DNA of 50,424 nucleotides, from positions 1 to 50,424 of the IMG/VR virus record IMGVR_UViG_3300045971_000210. One strand, given 5' to 3'. Shown piece by piece: positions 1-10,584 of this stretch. This DNA is from a virus. The number at the start of each line of letters is the position of its first letter. Position 1 is the stretch's first letter. The notes below the pieces were generated by a model. That model worked only from the letters and a program-made list of their open reading frames with translations, was not told where the DNA came from and did not search any database. Position numbers and translations under genes: made by a program.

Positions 1-3000
1 AACGCACAAATCACTGGTGGTGCTATTACTAATACACCAATAAGCGGTACAACTGGATCGTTTACTACAGCAACAGTTGGTAACTTACAAGCAACCAGTG
101 GTTCTGTAACTGGTTTGGCTACATTAAGTGCCACAAACGGTACAGTAACTAATTTGACTTCTGGTAATGTCGACATTACTGGTGGTACTATTACAGGTAC
201 TCCAATTAGCGGATCAACTGGTTCGTTTACTACGTTAGCAGCAAGTGCCGGTATTACTGGTACATTGCAAACAGCAGCACAAACTAATGTTACGAGCGTT
301 GGCACTTTATCTGGATTAACCGTATCTGGTAATACAGCATTGGCAGATACAACGGCTTCATCATTAACTACAGCTAATGCTCAAATCTCTGGTGGTGCTA
401 TTACAGGTACTCCAATTAGCGGATCAACTGGTAGCTTTACATCATTGTCAGCGAGCAGCTTCACAGCAGATAGCATTAACAATACTCCAGTTGGTAACGC
501 AGTTCCTTCAACAGGTGCGTTTACAACATTGGCATCTAATAGCCAAGTTAACTTTACTTCTACAACGCAAAGCACAACAACTGCTAACGGTGCGGTGGTT
601 GTATTAGGTGGTGTTGGTATTGCTAAGAACTTAAATGTTGGCGGAAATGTAGTAGTTGAGGGTGACTTTACTGTTACTGGTAATGTAACGACTGTTAACT
701 CATCAACTTTAAATGTTGTTGACAAAAACATTACAGTAGCGCAAGGCGCATTATCAAGTATCGCAGCAGACGGCGCAGGTATTACCGTTGATGGTCCAGC
801 AGCAGCTACGATTTTATACGTTGATGCTACTAAGACTTGGAACCTTAACTTACCAGTAGTAGCAAGTGAATTCCGTGGTAACGTAGTTGGTACAAACGTA
901 ACTGGCACATTGCAAACAGCAGCACAACCAAACGTAACAAGCGTTGGTACATTGACCTCATTGGCAGTAAGTGGTGCTACTTCTACAGGTGCGTTGACAA
1001 CTGGTAACGCAACAATAACTGGTGGTACAATTGCTGTAACATCGTTGAGCGCATCAGTAGTAACGACAGCTAACGCTCAATTGTCTGGTGGTGCTATTAC
1101 AGGTACACCAATTAGCGGTTCTACAGGTAGCTTTACCACATTGGCATCCAGTGGAGCAGCTACATTGAATAGCTTGGTAACGGCAAACGCACAGGTAACT
1201 GGTGGTGATATTACAAACACACCAGTAAGCGGTTCTACAGTTGGCGCTACAGTATTAACAGCAACAGACGGTACGGTAACTAACTTGTCAAGCGGCAATG
1301 TTACAATCACTGGTGGTACAATTTCTGGTACTCCAGTAAGCGGATCAACTGGCTCGTTTACATCAATGACAACTGCTAACGTAGTTATCACTGGCGGTAC
1401 AGCAAGCGGCGTAACTATTACAAGCAGCCCAATTAGCGGTTCAACAGGTTCGTTTACGACCTTGTCGACACCAAGTGCAACTATTAGTGGTGGCACATTG
1501 TCAAGTGTTTCTATAACTGCTACGTCATTAACAACAGCTAATGCCCAAGTAACTGGAGGTAGTGTAACTGGATTAACAACACTAACTGCAACAGACGGCA
1601 CAGTGACTAACTTTGCTTCTGGAAATGTTACTATCACTGGTGGTACTATTACAGGTACTCCAGTAAGCGGTTCAACTGTTGATGCATCAGTATTGACAAC
1701 ATCTAATGTACAAGTAACTGGCGGTTCGTTATCAAGTGTGACTGTTGCTGCATCGTCTTTGACGACGGGCAACGCTCAAATCTCTGGTGGTGCTATTACA
1801 GGTACTCCAATTAGCGGATCTACTGGATCGTTTACTAATATTACTGCCGGCTCGTTTAGCGCAGCAAGTATCAACAACACACCAATTGGCAATGCAACCC
1901 CAAGTACAGCGGCGTTTACAACATTGACAGCAAATGGGTTAACTTCCGTTACTGATACAACACAATCTACGTTGTCATCAAATGGTGCATTTACAGTAGC
2001 TGGTGGTGTTGGTATTGCTAAGAACTTGAATGTTGGTGGTGATACAATTATTGGCGGCAACTTAACGGTTCAAGGTACATCTACAATCGTTAACTCAACA
2101 AGCTTGTCAACAGCAGACTTGAACATTACATTGGCAAGTGGCGCAACTAACAACGCAACAGCAGACGGTGCAGGCTTAACTGTAGCAGGTAGCGGAGCAA
2201 CGTTTACATATGACGGCGTAGCTAACACATGGAACGTAAACCGTAACTTTGTTGCTCCGGCAGTAACGGCATCTAATACAACACAGTCTGCAAGCACATC
2301 AACTGGTGCAATCGTAACAGCAGGTGGCGCTGGTGTAGCTAAAGATTTGTGGGTTGGTGGTGTAATACACGGTGATGTAACTACAGCTAACTTGCAAGCA
2401 ACTGGTGGCGATGTAACTGGGTTAGCTACTCTAACAGCTACAAACGGCACAGTAACAAACTTGTCAAGCGGCAATGTTACCTTAACTGGTGGCACAGCAT
2501 CGTTAAGTAAAGTAACAACTGGCAACGTGCAAGTAACTGGTGGCGATTTGTCTAGTGTCTCAGTAGCAGCAACATCTTTAACCACAGCTAACGCTCAAAT
2601 CTCTGGTGGTGCTATTACTGCAACTCCAGTAAGCGGATCAACCGGTTCGTTCACAACTTTAGCTTCAAGTGGCGCTGCTACGTTGAACAGTTTCGTAACG
2701 GCAAACGCTCAAATCTCTGGCGGTGCTATTACTAACACTCCATTCTCTGGATCAACAGTTAACGCAACAGTGTTAACTACTACTGATGCACAGATCACTG
2801 GCGGTGATATTAATGGTATTGCAACGTTTACAGCTACAACAGGTGAAATTGTTAACTTTATTTCAGGTAACGTTAAAATCACTGGTGGTGCTATTACCGG
2901 TACTCCAGTAAGCGGGTCAACTGGTTCGTTTACTACATTGGCAGCAAGTGGTGGTATCACTGGTACATTACAAACGGCAACACAAAACAATGTTACACAC

Positions 3001-6000
3001 GTTGGAACATTGACTGATGTAACTGTTTCAGGTAACGCAACTCTTTCTGATACAACTGCTTCATCATTAACTACAGCTAACGCTCAAGTAACTGGTGGTG
3101 CTATTACTGGTACTCCAATAAGCGGATCAACTGGTTCGTTTACAACATTGACAGCAAGCAGTTTTACTGCAAGCAGCATCAATAACACACCAATTGGTAA
3201 TGCAACCCCAAGCACAGCGGCGTTTACAACGTTGACAGCAAATGGTTTAGCAAGCATTACAGACGCAACACAAAGCACGACAACAGCAAATGGCGCGTTG
3301 GTAGTAGCTGGTGGTGTTGGCATTGGTAAGAACTTGAATGTTGGCGGCAACTTGGTTGTTGAAGGTGATTTTACAGTACAAGGTAACGTAACAACAGTTA
3401 ACTCTGCTACATTAAGCGTTGTTGACAAGAACATTACAGTAGCGCAAGGTGCAGCGACAAGTATCGCAGCAGACGGCGCAGGTATTACCGTTGATGGCCC
3501 AGCAGCAGCTACAATCTTGTATGTTGATGCAACACACACCTGGAATTTGAACTTGCCTACAGTGGCTAGCGAATTCCGCGGTAATGTTGTTGGTACAAAC
3601 TTAACAGGTACATTACAAACAGCAGCTCAGCCAACTGTAACTTCCGTGGGTACATTGACAAGCTTGGCAGTAACTGGTGAAACAAGCACAGGTTCGTTGG
3701 TAACGGCAAACGCACATGTAACTGGCGGTGCTATCACAGGTACTCCAATAAGCGGTTCAACTGGTGGCTTTACCACTGCTACTATTAGTAACGTGCAAGC
3801 AACTGGCGGTTCCATAACTGGTTTAGCTACATTAGGTGCTACAAACGGCACAGTAACTAACTTGGCTTCAGGTAATGTTACCTTAACTGGTGGTACTATT
3901 ACCAGCACGCCGATTAGCGGTAGCACTGGTAGCTTTACAACGTTAACCGCTAGCAGCTTCACAGCAGCAAGCATCAACAACACGCCAATCGGCAATGCAG
4001 TAGCATCCACTGGTGGATTTACGACAGTGACAGCCACCGATGTTAACACAACTAGTTTAGACGTAACCGGTATTACTAATCTAGTTACCTTGAATACAAC
4101 TGGTTCATTAACTACGTCTGGTAACTCAGCAGCAACATTTGATGGCACGGTAGTTTCAAATAACTTAGTAAACTTAAACGGTATTGTAACTGCTAATGCA
4201 GCAGTAGTCTTTAATGGAACAGTAACAGCAAATGGCGGGGTAACTCTTAGCCCTACTACTGGTTCAGTAACTATTAATCCAACTACAACTGGTTCGATTG
4301 CTAATGTAACAGTAAATGCAACGTCATTAACTACCACAAGTGCTACTATAACTGGCGGTGCTATTGACGGCACAACAGTTGGTGCAACTACACGAGCTGC
4401 TGGCTACTTTACTAACTTAAATGCGGCAAGCTTCACCGCAGATAGTATCAATAACACACCAATTGGCAATGCAACTCCAAGCACTGGCGCATTTACAACA
4501 TTAAGCGCAACAGGTGGTATTACTGGTACTTTACAGTCAAACGCACAGCCAAATATCAACTCAGTTGGTACATTGTCTAGCTTGACAGTAAGCGGTGCTA
4601 CAGACACGGGCTCATTAACAACTGGCAACGTGCAAGTAACGGGTGGTTTAATTGACGGCTCAACGATTGGTAGTGTAACTCCAGCAGCAGGTACGTTCAC
4701 AACAATGAACGCAACTAACGTTGGCGGTACATTGACAACGGCTTACCAGCCGAATGTAACTGGCTTGGGTACATTGGGTAACTTGACAGTAAGCGGCGCG
4801 ACAAGCACAGGTGCGTTAACAGCAAGTTCAGTGACTACAGCTAACGCACAAGTAACTGGCGGTGCTATTACAGGCACACCAATTAGTGGTTCTACAGTTG
4901 GCGCTACAGTATTGACTACTGCTAATGCACAAGTAACTGGCGGTGCTATTACAGGCACACCAATTAGTGGTTCTACAGTTGGTGCAACAGTATTGACAGC
5001 TACAGATGGTACAGTAACAAACTTGTCAAGTGGTAATGCAACTATCACTGGTGGTGCTATTACAGCAACTCCAGTAAGTGGATCAACAGGCTCGTTCACA
5101 ACGTTGGCATCCAGCGGTGCAGCTACATTGAACAGCGTAGTGACAGCAAATGCGCAAGTAACTGGCGGTGCTATTACAAGCACACCAATTAGCGGCTCAA
5201 CAGGTGCGTTTACAACGTTAACTGCTGGTACAACCACTATCACTGGCGCATTGACAGCAAACGCTAACGTAGCAAGCACAAGCACAACGACAGGTACAAT
5301 TATTGTAACTGGTGGTGTTGGTGTGTCTGGCAACGTAAACGTTGGTGAAGGTGTTACTGTTAATAACAATAACACAAGCGTCAACACAATCGTTAAGGGC
5401 GCTACTGACAACGCATTGATATTTGTAGACTCGGCTAACGACAGGATCGTAATTGGCGGTAACACGTCAGTGGCTGGTGCTAAAGTTACGTTTGCAAATA
5501 CAGACTCAATAATGATGCCAGTTGGTACAAGCGGTCAACGTCCAGGTACTCCAGTAATGGGTATGACACGTTACAACTCAACTTATAATCAGTTAGAGTT
5601 CTGGAACGGTACATTGTGGGCTAGCACAGAGACAGTGTTTACATTGATTACTGATCAGCAGTTTACTGGTGATGGTTTGTCAACTAACTTCACATTGAGT
5701 GAAGCATCTACAACAAATGCAACTATTGTGTCTATAAACGGTGTTGTACAGGTCCCAGGCTTGGCATACGCAGTAGCAGGTACGACGTTACAGTTTACAG
5801 AGGCGCCATTAACAACTGACGTGGTTGATGTGCGTGTGTTAGTAACAACACAAACTATCAGCGGTATGGCAAGCCCAAGTGGCTTTAACCAAATTATACC
5901 TGACGACACTGGCATTTACTTCTGGACTGGTACTTCATCAAGTGCTAATACTTGGAAAGTTGATGCTACAACTGGTAATTTATTGCCAGTGGGTTCAGGC

Positions 6001-6504
6001 AGAGATATTGGTAGCCCAACAGCAGTAGTTGACAACATTTATGTTAGCAACGTAGTTGTTTCGGGTGGTTCTATTAGTGGCGTAAGCTTCAGCTTATCAG
6101 CTATTGATAACACAGTAATTGGTGCAGCAACACCAGCAGCTGGTACATTTACAAGCGTAGGCACAACAGGCTTGGCATTGACCAGCGGTGGTGCAGTAAC
6201 GTTTAACGAAACTGGTACATCGTTTGGTACAAGCTCAACAGTAGTAGACACGTTTGCGGCTGCAACATATCGCACTGCCAAGTATGTAGTGTCCGTGACA
6301 AACGGATCATCATACCAAGCAGCAGAGATATTAGTAACGCACAACGGTACAAACGCATACAGCACGACATACGCGGTTGTGACATCTGGAGCAACATTAG
6401 CAACATTTACAGCTGATATTTCAGCAGGTAACGTGGTGCTTAAAGCAACAGGAACAGCAACAGGTAACGTGGTTAAGGTACAGAAAACATATATCGCAGT
6501 ATAA
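1..6504 (+). CDS. Giant repeat-rich tail fibre/structural protein, 5'-truncated by the window
   Basis: The reading frame is open from base 1, so the gene begins upstream and at least 2,167 residues are visible. Nearly all of it is a degenerate Gly/Thr/Ser repeat of about 25-30 residues (AQITGGAITGTPISGSTGSF followed by TTL). Larger repeated blocks contain GGVGIAKNLNVGG, VVDKNITVAQGA and GTLQTAAQPNVTSVGTL. Near residue 1840 the repeats give way to a module with PVGTSGQRPGTPVMGM and YNQLEFWNG, a motif I associate with fibres of aquatic T4-like phages, and a C-terminal beta-rich end. There are no Cys-rich motifs or membrane segments. The composition and the partner gene at 6618 suggest a beta-solenoid-like distal fibre or whisker. 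Function is inferred from repeat style, not from a catalytic motif. Antisense ORFs through the gene are codon shadows of the repeats. Confidence 0.8.
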   Translation, partial: NAQITGGAITNTPISGTTGSFTTATVGNLQATSGSVTGLATLSATNGTVTNLTSGNVDITGGTITGTPISGSTGSFTTLAASAGITGTLQTAAQTNVTSVGTLSGLTVSGNTALADTTASSLTTANAQISGGAITGTPISGSTGSFTSLSASSFTADSINNTPVGNAVPSTGAFTTLASNSQVNFTSTTQSTTTANGAVVVLGGVGIAKNLNVGGNVVVEGDFTVTGNVTTVNSSTLNVVDKNITVAQGALSSIAADGAGITVDGPAAATILYVDATKTWNLNLPVVASEFRGNVVGTNVTGTLQTAAQPNVTSVGTLTSLAVSGATSTGALTTGNATITGGTIAVTSLSASVVTTANAQLSGGAITGTPISGSTGSFTTLASSGAATLNSLVTANAQVTGGDITNTPVSGSTVGATVLTATDGTVTNLSSGNVTITGGTISGTPVSGSTGSFTSMTTANVVITGGTASGVTITSSPISGSTGSFTTLSTPSATISGGTLSSVSITATSLTTANAQVTGGSVTGLTTLTATDGTVTNFASGNVTITGGTITGTPVSGSTVDASVLTTSNVQVTGGSLSSVTVAASSLTTGNAQISGGAITGTPISGSTGSFTNITAGSFSAASINNTPIGNATPSTAAFTTLTANGLTSVTDTTQSTLSSNGAFTVAGGVGIAKNLNVGGDTIIGGNLTVQGTSTIVNSTSLSTADLNITLASGATNNATADGAGLTVAGSGATFTYDGVANTWNVNRNFVAPAVTASNTTQSASTSTGAIVTAGGAGVAKDLWVGGVIHGDVTTANLQATGGDVTGLATLTATNGTVTNLSSGNVTLTGGTASLSKVTTGNVQVTGGDLSSVSVAATSLTTANAQISGGAITATPVSGSTGSFTTLASSGAATLNSFVTANAQISGGAITNTPFSGSTVNATVLTTTDAQITGGDINGIATFTATTGEIVNFISGNVKITGGAITGTPVSGSTGSFTTLAASGGITGTLQTATQNNVTHVGTLTDVTVSGNATLSDTTASSLTTANAQVTGGAITGTPISGSTGSFTTLTASSFTASSINNTPIGNATPSTAAFTTLTANGLASITDATQSTTTANGALVVAGGVGIGKNLNVGGNLVVEGDFTVQGNVTTVNSATLSVVDKNITVAQGAATSIAADGAGITVDGPAAATILYVDATHTWNLNLPTVASEFRGNVVGTNLTGTLQTAAQPTVTSVGTLTSLAVTGETSTGSLVTANAHVTGGAITGTPISGSTGGFTTATISNVQATGGSITGLATLGATNGTVTNLASGNVTLTGGTITSTPISGSTGSFTTLTASSFTAASINNTPIGNAVASTGGFTTVTATDVNTTSLDVTGITNLVTLNTTGSLTTSGNSAATFDGTVVSNNLVNLNGIVTANAAVVFNGTVTANGGVTLSPTTGSVTINPTTTGSIANVTVNATSLTTTSATITGGAIDGTTVGATTRAAGYFTNLNAASFTADSINNTPIGNATPSTGAFTTLSATGGITGTLQSNAQPNINSVGTLSSLTVSGATDTGSLTTGNVQVTGGLIDGSTIGSVTPAAGTFTTMNATNVGGTLTTAYQPNVTGLGTLGNLTVSGATSTGALTASSVTTANAQVTGGAITGTPISGSTVGATVLTTANAQVTGGAITGTPISGSTVGATVLTATDGTVTNLSSGNATITGGAITATPVSGSTGSFTTLASSGAATLNSVVTANAQVTGGAITSTPISGSTGAFTTLTAGTTTITGALTANANVASTSTTTGTIIVTGGVGVSGNVNVGEGVTVNNNNTSVNTIVKGATDNALIFVDSANDRIVIGGNTSVAGAKVTFANTDSIMMPVGTSGQRPGTPVMGMTRYNSTYNQLEFWNGTLWASTETVFTLITDQQFTGDGLSTNFTLSEASTTNATIVSINGVVQVPGLAYAVAGTTLQFTEAPLTTDVVDVRVLVTTQTISGMASPSGFNQIIPDDTGIYFWTGTSSSANTWKVDATTGNLLPVGSGRDIGSPTAVVDNIYVSNVVVSGGSISGVSFSLSAIDNTVIGAATPAAGTFTSVGTTGLALTSGGAVTFNETGTSFGTSSTVVDTFAAATYRTAKYVVSVTNGSSYQAAEILVTHNGTNAYSTTYAVVTSGATLATFTADISAGNVVLKATGTATGNVVKVQKTYIAV
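4846..4981 (+). repeat. Perfect in-frame tandem repeat of 81-bp period in the fibre gene
   Basis: The stretch beginning GCACAAGTAACTGGCGGTGC at 4846 recurs at 927 offset (4927), 81 bases (27 codons) later. The first roughly 54 bases are identical between copies and the rest is similar. It is the clearest tandem copy among many diverged in-frame repeats in this gene, and a likely site of slippage or recombination that would change fibre length without breaking the frame. Confidence 0.8.
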
Positions 6505-6519
6505 CAAAATAAGTGATGC

Positions 6520-6527
6520 GATAAATA
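6520..6527 (+). promoter_or_regulatory. T4-type late promoter motif GATAAATA
   Basis: GATAAATA lies 90 bases before the second fibre gene. T4 late promoters are TATAAATA, and relatives use NATAAATA. The same octamer precedes many structural genes in this window, which supports a real signal. Confidence 0.6.
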
Positions 6528-6534
6528 CTTAAAA

Positions 6535-6560
6535 CAAATGGGGTGGCAACACCCCATTTG
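6535..6560 (+). terminator. Strong hairpin between the fibre genes (11-bp stem, GCAA loop)
   Basis: CAAATGGGGTG (6535-6545) pairs perfectly with CACCCCATTTG (6550-6560) around a GCAA tetraloop. No clear U-tract follows, so this may be a terminator, an RNA-processing site or an mRNA 3'-end stabiliser. It lies between the late-promoter motif and the downstream start codon, so it would be in the 5' leader of the second fibre mRNA. Confidence 0.5.
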
Positions 6561-6617
6561 CAAATCAAGTTGATCCAGTGGGGTGATGCTTGACGGTTAG
6601 ATAAACAGGAGTTTTAA

Positions 6618-9600
6618 ATGGCTAATATAGACGAAAATTTTGTAGTAAAAACGGGTTTGACAGTGGGTCCAACAACGATTACTTCAGCAACAGGAGCAAT
6701 TACTACTACAGGTAATATTACTGTTGGCAGTACAGTAATTGATGGCACAACTGGTAATATTACTGTTGGTGCAACTGTAATTAATGGTACTACGGGTGCA
6801 ATTACTACAACAGGTAATATAACTACTACATCTGGCAGTTTCGTAGTAGGTGGAACGGTTTTAAGCCCGTCAGGAGCAGTAACAACAAATAATATTGTAA
6901 CCACTGGCGGTACTATTAATAACACCCCAATTGGTTCTACTACTCCAGCAGCAGCATACTTTACAACTGTTGACGCAACCGGTACAGTAACTACTAACGA
7001 TATTTTGCCTCACGTTACTAACGTAAGTAACATTGGTAGTGCGACACAGAGATTTCAAACAATTTTCGTCAATGAAGCTAAATTATCGACAAATACATTG
7101 TATTTGGGCGATACACCTATTTTAGGTACAGCAAATAACGTTATTAATATTCACGCCGACAGTGGACAAGCAATTAGTATGCAAACCACTGGCGCTGCTG
7201 GCACTATGTCTTTTGTAAGCAACGCACAAGTTACAATGCAAACCGTCGGTAATAATGCAGATATATTAATACAGTCTAACGGTACTGGGGCTAAAACTAG
7301 ATTTTTATCTGGTACTGAAGTAGACTTAACTGCGCCAACAATAGTATTATCTGGTAACGTAACCACCAGTGGTGGCGGAACAGTAACTGGTGATTTATTA
7401 GTTAGTGGCAACTTGACGGTTTCTGGGACAACGGCAACTATTAACGCAGCACAATTGAATGTTAAAGATGACATTATCATCGTTAACTCTGGCGAATCAG
7501 GAACTGGGGTAACCTCAGGTAGTGCAGGTATCCAATTTGCACGTGGACAGTTAGGTAGCTATCAATTAGTATTCAAAGAATCAGACCAATCATTACAATT
7601 TGGCCCAATTGGTGCAACTATTGCAATAGCAGATAAACCATTCATTGCTAACACCTACGTTGCTAAAAACTCCACAGATACATTAGCAAACTTAACTGTT
7701 ACTAACAACTTTGTAACGGCACACTCAACTCCAACATTGTTAAACACTGGCAACGCACAAATTACTGGTGGTGCGATTAGCAATACACCAGTAAGCGGGT
7801 CAACTGGTTCGTTTACTACATTGGCAGCAAGTGGTGGTATCACTGGTACATTACAAACAGCGTCACAAACTAATGTTACAACGGTGGGCACATTAAGTAA
7901 CTTAACTGTAACTGGTACTACAACATCTGGAGCATTCAGTGGACCATTGACTGGCGCCGTTATAGGTAATGTAACAGGTAATGTGTCTGGCTCAGCAGCA
8001 ACAGCAGGAACAGTGACTACCGCAGCACAACCAACTATTACGAGCGTTGGCACATTAGGAAACTTGGCGGTTTCAGGTACTACGACATCTGGCGTATTTA
8101 GCGGCCCATTGACTGGTAACGTAACTGGTAACGTAACTGGTAACGTAACTGGTTCATCATCAACAGTTACTGGGGCAACACAATCGGCAATTACAAGTGT
8201 AGGCACTTTAACAAGTTTAGCAGTGTCGGGTAGCGCAATCATTGATCACGACTTAACTGTTGGCGGTAATTTGATTATTCAAGGTAACTCGTCAACATTA
8301 AGTTCAACAGTGTTAAATGTTACAGACTTACACATTGAACTAGCATATGGTATAGCAACAGCAGCCGCAGCTGATACAGGTGGTATTCACTTAAACGGTG
8401 CAAATGCAAACATTGTTTATGACTACTCAACTGACAGTTGGAATGTAAACAAAAAACTAGTAGCAACATCTTTTAGCGGTCCATTAACCGGTAACGTAAC
8501 TGGTAACGTGTCTGGCTCAGCTGGTTCGGCAGGTTCTGCTACTACAGCAGGTACGGTTACAACAGCAGCACAGCCAGCAATCACGTCAGTTGGTACTTTG
8601 ACATCATTGGCAGTTACTGGTAACATTAGTGCTGCTAACTTTAACGGTAATCATACTGGGTCATATGATGGTATTTCATTAGCAAATGTAACTACTGCGT
8701 TAGGCTTTACACCATATAACGCTACGAATCCTTCAGGTTACACAAACAATACTGGTACAGTAACCGGTGTAACTGCGACGGCTCCAGTAGCGTCAACAGG
8801 TGGTACAGCCCCAGTTATTAGTATGGCAGCAGCCACGGCAACAGTAAACGGTTATATGACTAGCACATACGCTAGCAAGTTAGATGGTATTGCAGCAGGC
8901 GCAACCAACGTTACTGATACCAACCAGTTAACTAACGGTGCTGGATTTGTTACGGCGTCAGGGTCAGTAACTTATGCAACGACAGCAGGTGGCGCTCCAG
9001 CAACTGATGTATATGCATGGGCTAAAGCAGCAACGAAACCATCGTATACTGCATCTGATGTTGGTCTTGGCAATGTTGATAATACAGCAGACTCAGCTAA
9101 ATCAGTAAGCTATGCTGCAACAGCAGGCGACGCTGGAACAGTTGATGGACAAAACTTTGCGTATTCTAACAATTCAAATGCACCAACTTATTTGTGGGCA
9201 ACTGACGTTACTGGCACTGCATACTTAGCTGCACGTGGATCGATGAGTGTTAACTATGCTACTACCGCGGGATCAGTAACCAGCCAAGCAAACTCCGCTA
9301 CTATAGCAGCAAGTACCACGGCAGTTAGTACGATTGTTTTGCGTGATGCGTCAGGTAACTTTACAGCAGGAACAATGACAGCAACAGCTACTAACGCTAA
9401 ATACGCTGACTTGGCAGAAAACTATCTTGCTGATGCAAAGTACGAAGTTGGTACAGTGTTGTGCTTTGGCGGTGACGCAGAAGTTACATTGTGCGATGTT
9501 GACGGCTCACGCAAAGTAGCTGGTGTAGTTTCTACAAACCCAGCTTACTTGATGAACAGCGGTTTAGAAGGCACTAAGGCAGCAGTAGCATTACAAGGTC

Positions 9601-9773
9601 GTGTACCATGTAAAGTAACTGGCAAGATTGCTAAGGGTGACATGCTAGTTGCTGCTGGTAACGGCGCTGCTCGCGCAGAGGCAGATCCAAAAGTTGGCCA
9701 AGTGATTGGTAAGGCTTTAGAAAACTTCAACGGTGAAGCAGGCGTTATTGAAGTTGTAGTTGGCCGCGTGTAA
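6618..9773 (+). CDS. Second repeat-rich tail fibre protein with conserved C-terminal domain
   Basis: This is a complete 1,051-residue protein. The start is set by AGGAG about 7 bases before the ATG. The N-terminal two thirds carry the same Gly/Thr-rich repeats as the upstream fibre, including GPLTGNVTGNVTG runs. A middle part carries SYDGISLANVTTALGFTPYN and a KPSYTASDVGLGNVDNTADS motif typical of phage tail fibres. The last 125 residues (from about NAKYADLAENYLADAKYEVG) form a non-repeat domain with VAGVVSTNPAYLMN and ALQGRVPCKVTGKIAKGDML, which I know from the ends of fibre proteins of marine myoviruses. Likely a tail fibre or attachment appendage co-assembled with the preceding protein; receptor unknown. 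Confidence 0.8.
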   Translation: MANIDENFVVKTGLTVGPTTITSATGAITTTGNITVGSTVIDGTTGNITVGATVINGTTGAITTTGNITTTSGSFVVGGTVLSPSGAVTTNNIVTTGGTINNTPIGSTTPAAAYFTTVDATGTVTTNDILPHVTNVSNIGSATQRFQTIFVNEAKLSTNTLYLGDTPILGTANNVINIHADSGQAISMQTTGAAGTMSFVSNAQVTMQTVGNNADILIQSNGTGAKTRFLSGTEVDLTAPTIVLSGNVTTSGGGTVTGDLLVSGNLTVSGTTATINAAQLNVKDDIIIVNSGESGTGVTSGSAGIQFARGQLGSYQLVFKESDQSLQFGPIGATIAIADKPFIANTYVAKNSTDTLANLTVTNNFVTAHSTPTLLNTGNAQITGGAISNTPVSGSTGSFTTLAASGGITGTLQTASQTNVTTVGTLSNLTVTGTTTSGAFSGPLTGAVIGNVTGNVSGSAATAGTVTTAAQPTITSVGTLGNLAVSGTTTSGVFSGPLTGNVTGNVTGNVTGSSSTVTGATQSAITSVGTLTSLAVSGSAIIDHDLTVGGNLIIQGNSSTLSSTVLNVTDLHIELAYGIATAAAADTGGIHLNGANANIVYDYSTDSWNVNKKLVATSFSGPLTGNVTGNVSGSAGSAGSATTAGTVTTAAQPAITSVGTLTSLAVTGNISAANFNGNHTGSYDGISLANVTTALGFTPYNATNPSGYTNNTGTVTGVTATAPVASTGGTAPVISMAAATATVNGYMTSTYASKLDGIAAGATNVTDTNQLTNGAGFVTASGSVTYATTAGGAPATDVYAWAKAATKPSYTASDVGLGNVDNTADSAKSVSYAATAGDAGTVDGQNFAYSNNSNAPTYLWATDVTGTAYLAARGSMSVNYATTAGSVTSQANSATIAASTTAVSTIVLRDASGNFTAGTMTATATNAKYADLAENYLADAKYEVGTVLCFGGDAEVTLCDVDGSRKVAGVVSTNPAYLMNSGLEGTKAAVALQGRVPCKVTGKIAKGDMLVAAGNGAARAEADPKVGQVIGKALENFNGEAGVIEVVVGRV

Positions 9774-9778
9774 TATAA

Positions 9779-9801
9779 GCGGGGAGCATAAAACTCCCCG
9801 C
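9779..9801 (+). terminator. GC-rich hairpin after the second fibre gene
   Basis: GCGGGGAG (9779-9786) pairs with CTCCCCGC (9794-9801) across a 7-base loop, directly after the stop codon. The U-tract is weak (ACTTTAAGG), so partial termination or 3'-end protection is as likely as full termination. The next gene starts 19 bases later. Confidence 0.5.
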
Positions 9802-9819
9802 ACTTTAAGGACAATGTAA

Positions 9820-10566
9820 ATGATTCAGTTAAAAAAACTATTTAGGGCAACTTACCAAGGTGAAGAGGTGGTAACAGACCTAGTGCATACTAATCAACAA
9901 TGGAAACCATCTAAAGAATGGATTCCTAACTCAGTTATCAACAATCAAATCTCTAACAAGGCATGCGTTATTGGTAATGGTATTTCAAGAAAAGGGTTCA
10001 ATACTAAAGTAGTTATGAACCAGTTTGGCGGATTACTTGGAAGAGAAAAACTACAAACTTACGGATGCAATGCGTTGTATCGTGACTTTACTCCAGACTT
10101 TTTAGTAGTGTCAGGTGACGACGATCAAATCGTTAAAGAAGTAGCTGATAGTGGTTATTGTGATAATAATGTAGTATACGCATCAGCACCACACATCCAA
10201 TCACACCCAGGCCAGTTTTATCTAATCCCACAAGATCCAGGTTGGAACTCAGGCTCAGTGGCTACTTACTTAGCAGCATTTGACGGTCACGCTCGTGTAT
10301 ATTTGCTTGGCTTTGATGGGCAAGACACCGCGCATTACAATTACAATATGTATGCTGGCACACCAGGATATCAAACAGCTAAAAATGCGCAAGCAGATCC
10401 AATGTTCTTCGATATTACAATGAAGCAAATATTTGACTTGTACACTGAAGTTGATTTTGTTCGTGTTATGCCTGGAGAATACTCTGCGATACCAGAACTA
10501 TGGAAATATTGTGTAAACTTACGTCAAATCTCGTTTAGACAGTTTGTATTAGACGCAGATCTGTAA
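9820..10566 (+). CDS. Conserved phage protein with Rossmann-like VIGNGISRKGF motif
   Basis: 248 residues, with AAGGACA as Shine-Dalgarno before the ATG. A glycine-rich segment ACVIGNGISRKGF (about residues 48-60) is followed by YGCNALYRDFTPDFLVVSGD, and later YLLGFDGQD. This pattern is shared with a family often found beside structural genes in aquatic T4-like phages and resembles the nucleotide-binding core of DUF115/MptE-like proteins. That kinship is from memory and uncertain. No membrane segment or signal peptide is seen. It follows the fibre genes and precedes a bidirectional terminator, so it may be the last gene of the fibre unit. Possible roles are sugar/nucleotide metabolism or fibre modification; none can be proved here. 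Confidence 0.6.
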   Translation: MIQLKKLFRATYQGEEVVTDLVHTNQQWKPSKEWIPNSVINNQISNKACVIGNGISRKGFNTKVVMNQFGGLLGREKLQTYGCNALYRDFTPDFLVVSGDDDQIVKEVADSGYCDNNVVYASAPHIQSHPGQFYLIPQDPGWNSGSVATYLAAFDGHARVYLLGFDGQDTAHYNYNMYAGTPGYQTAKNAQADPMFFDITMKQIFDLYTEVDFVRVMPGEYSAIPELWKYCVNLRQISFRQFVLDADL

Positions 10567-10584
10567 CAGTATATCTAAAATACA

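Noticed and set aside
381-6563. Many long antisense ORFs through the fibre genes
   Set aside because: They follow from repeat codon usage (Val/Pro/Leu-rich shadows), lack ribosome sites and change with each repeat.
1-9773. CRISPR array
   Set aside because: Repeats are in-frame coding repeats of variable length without uniform spacers.
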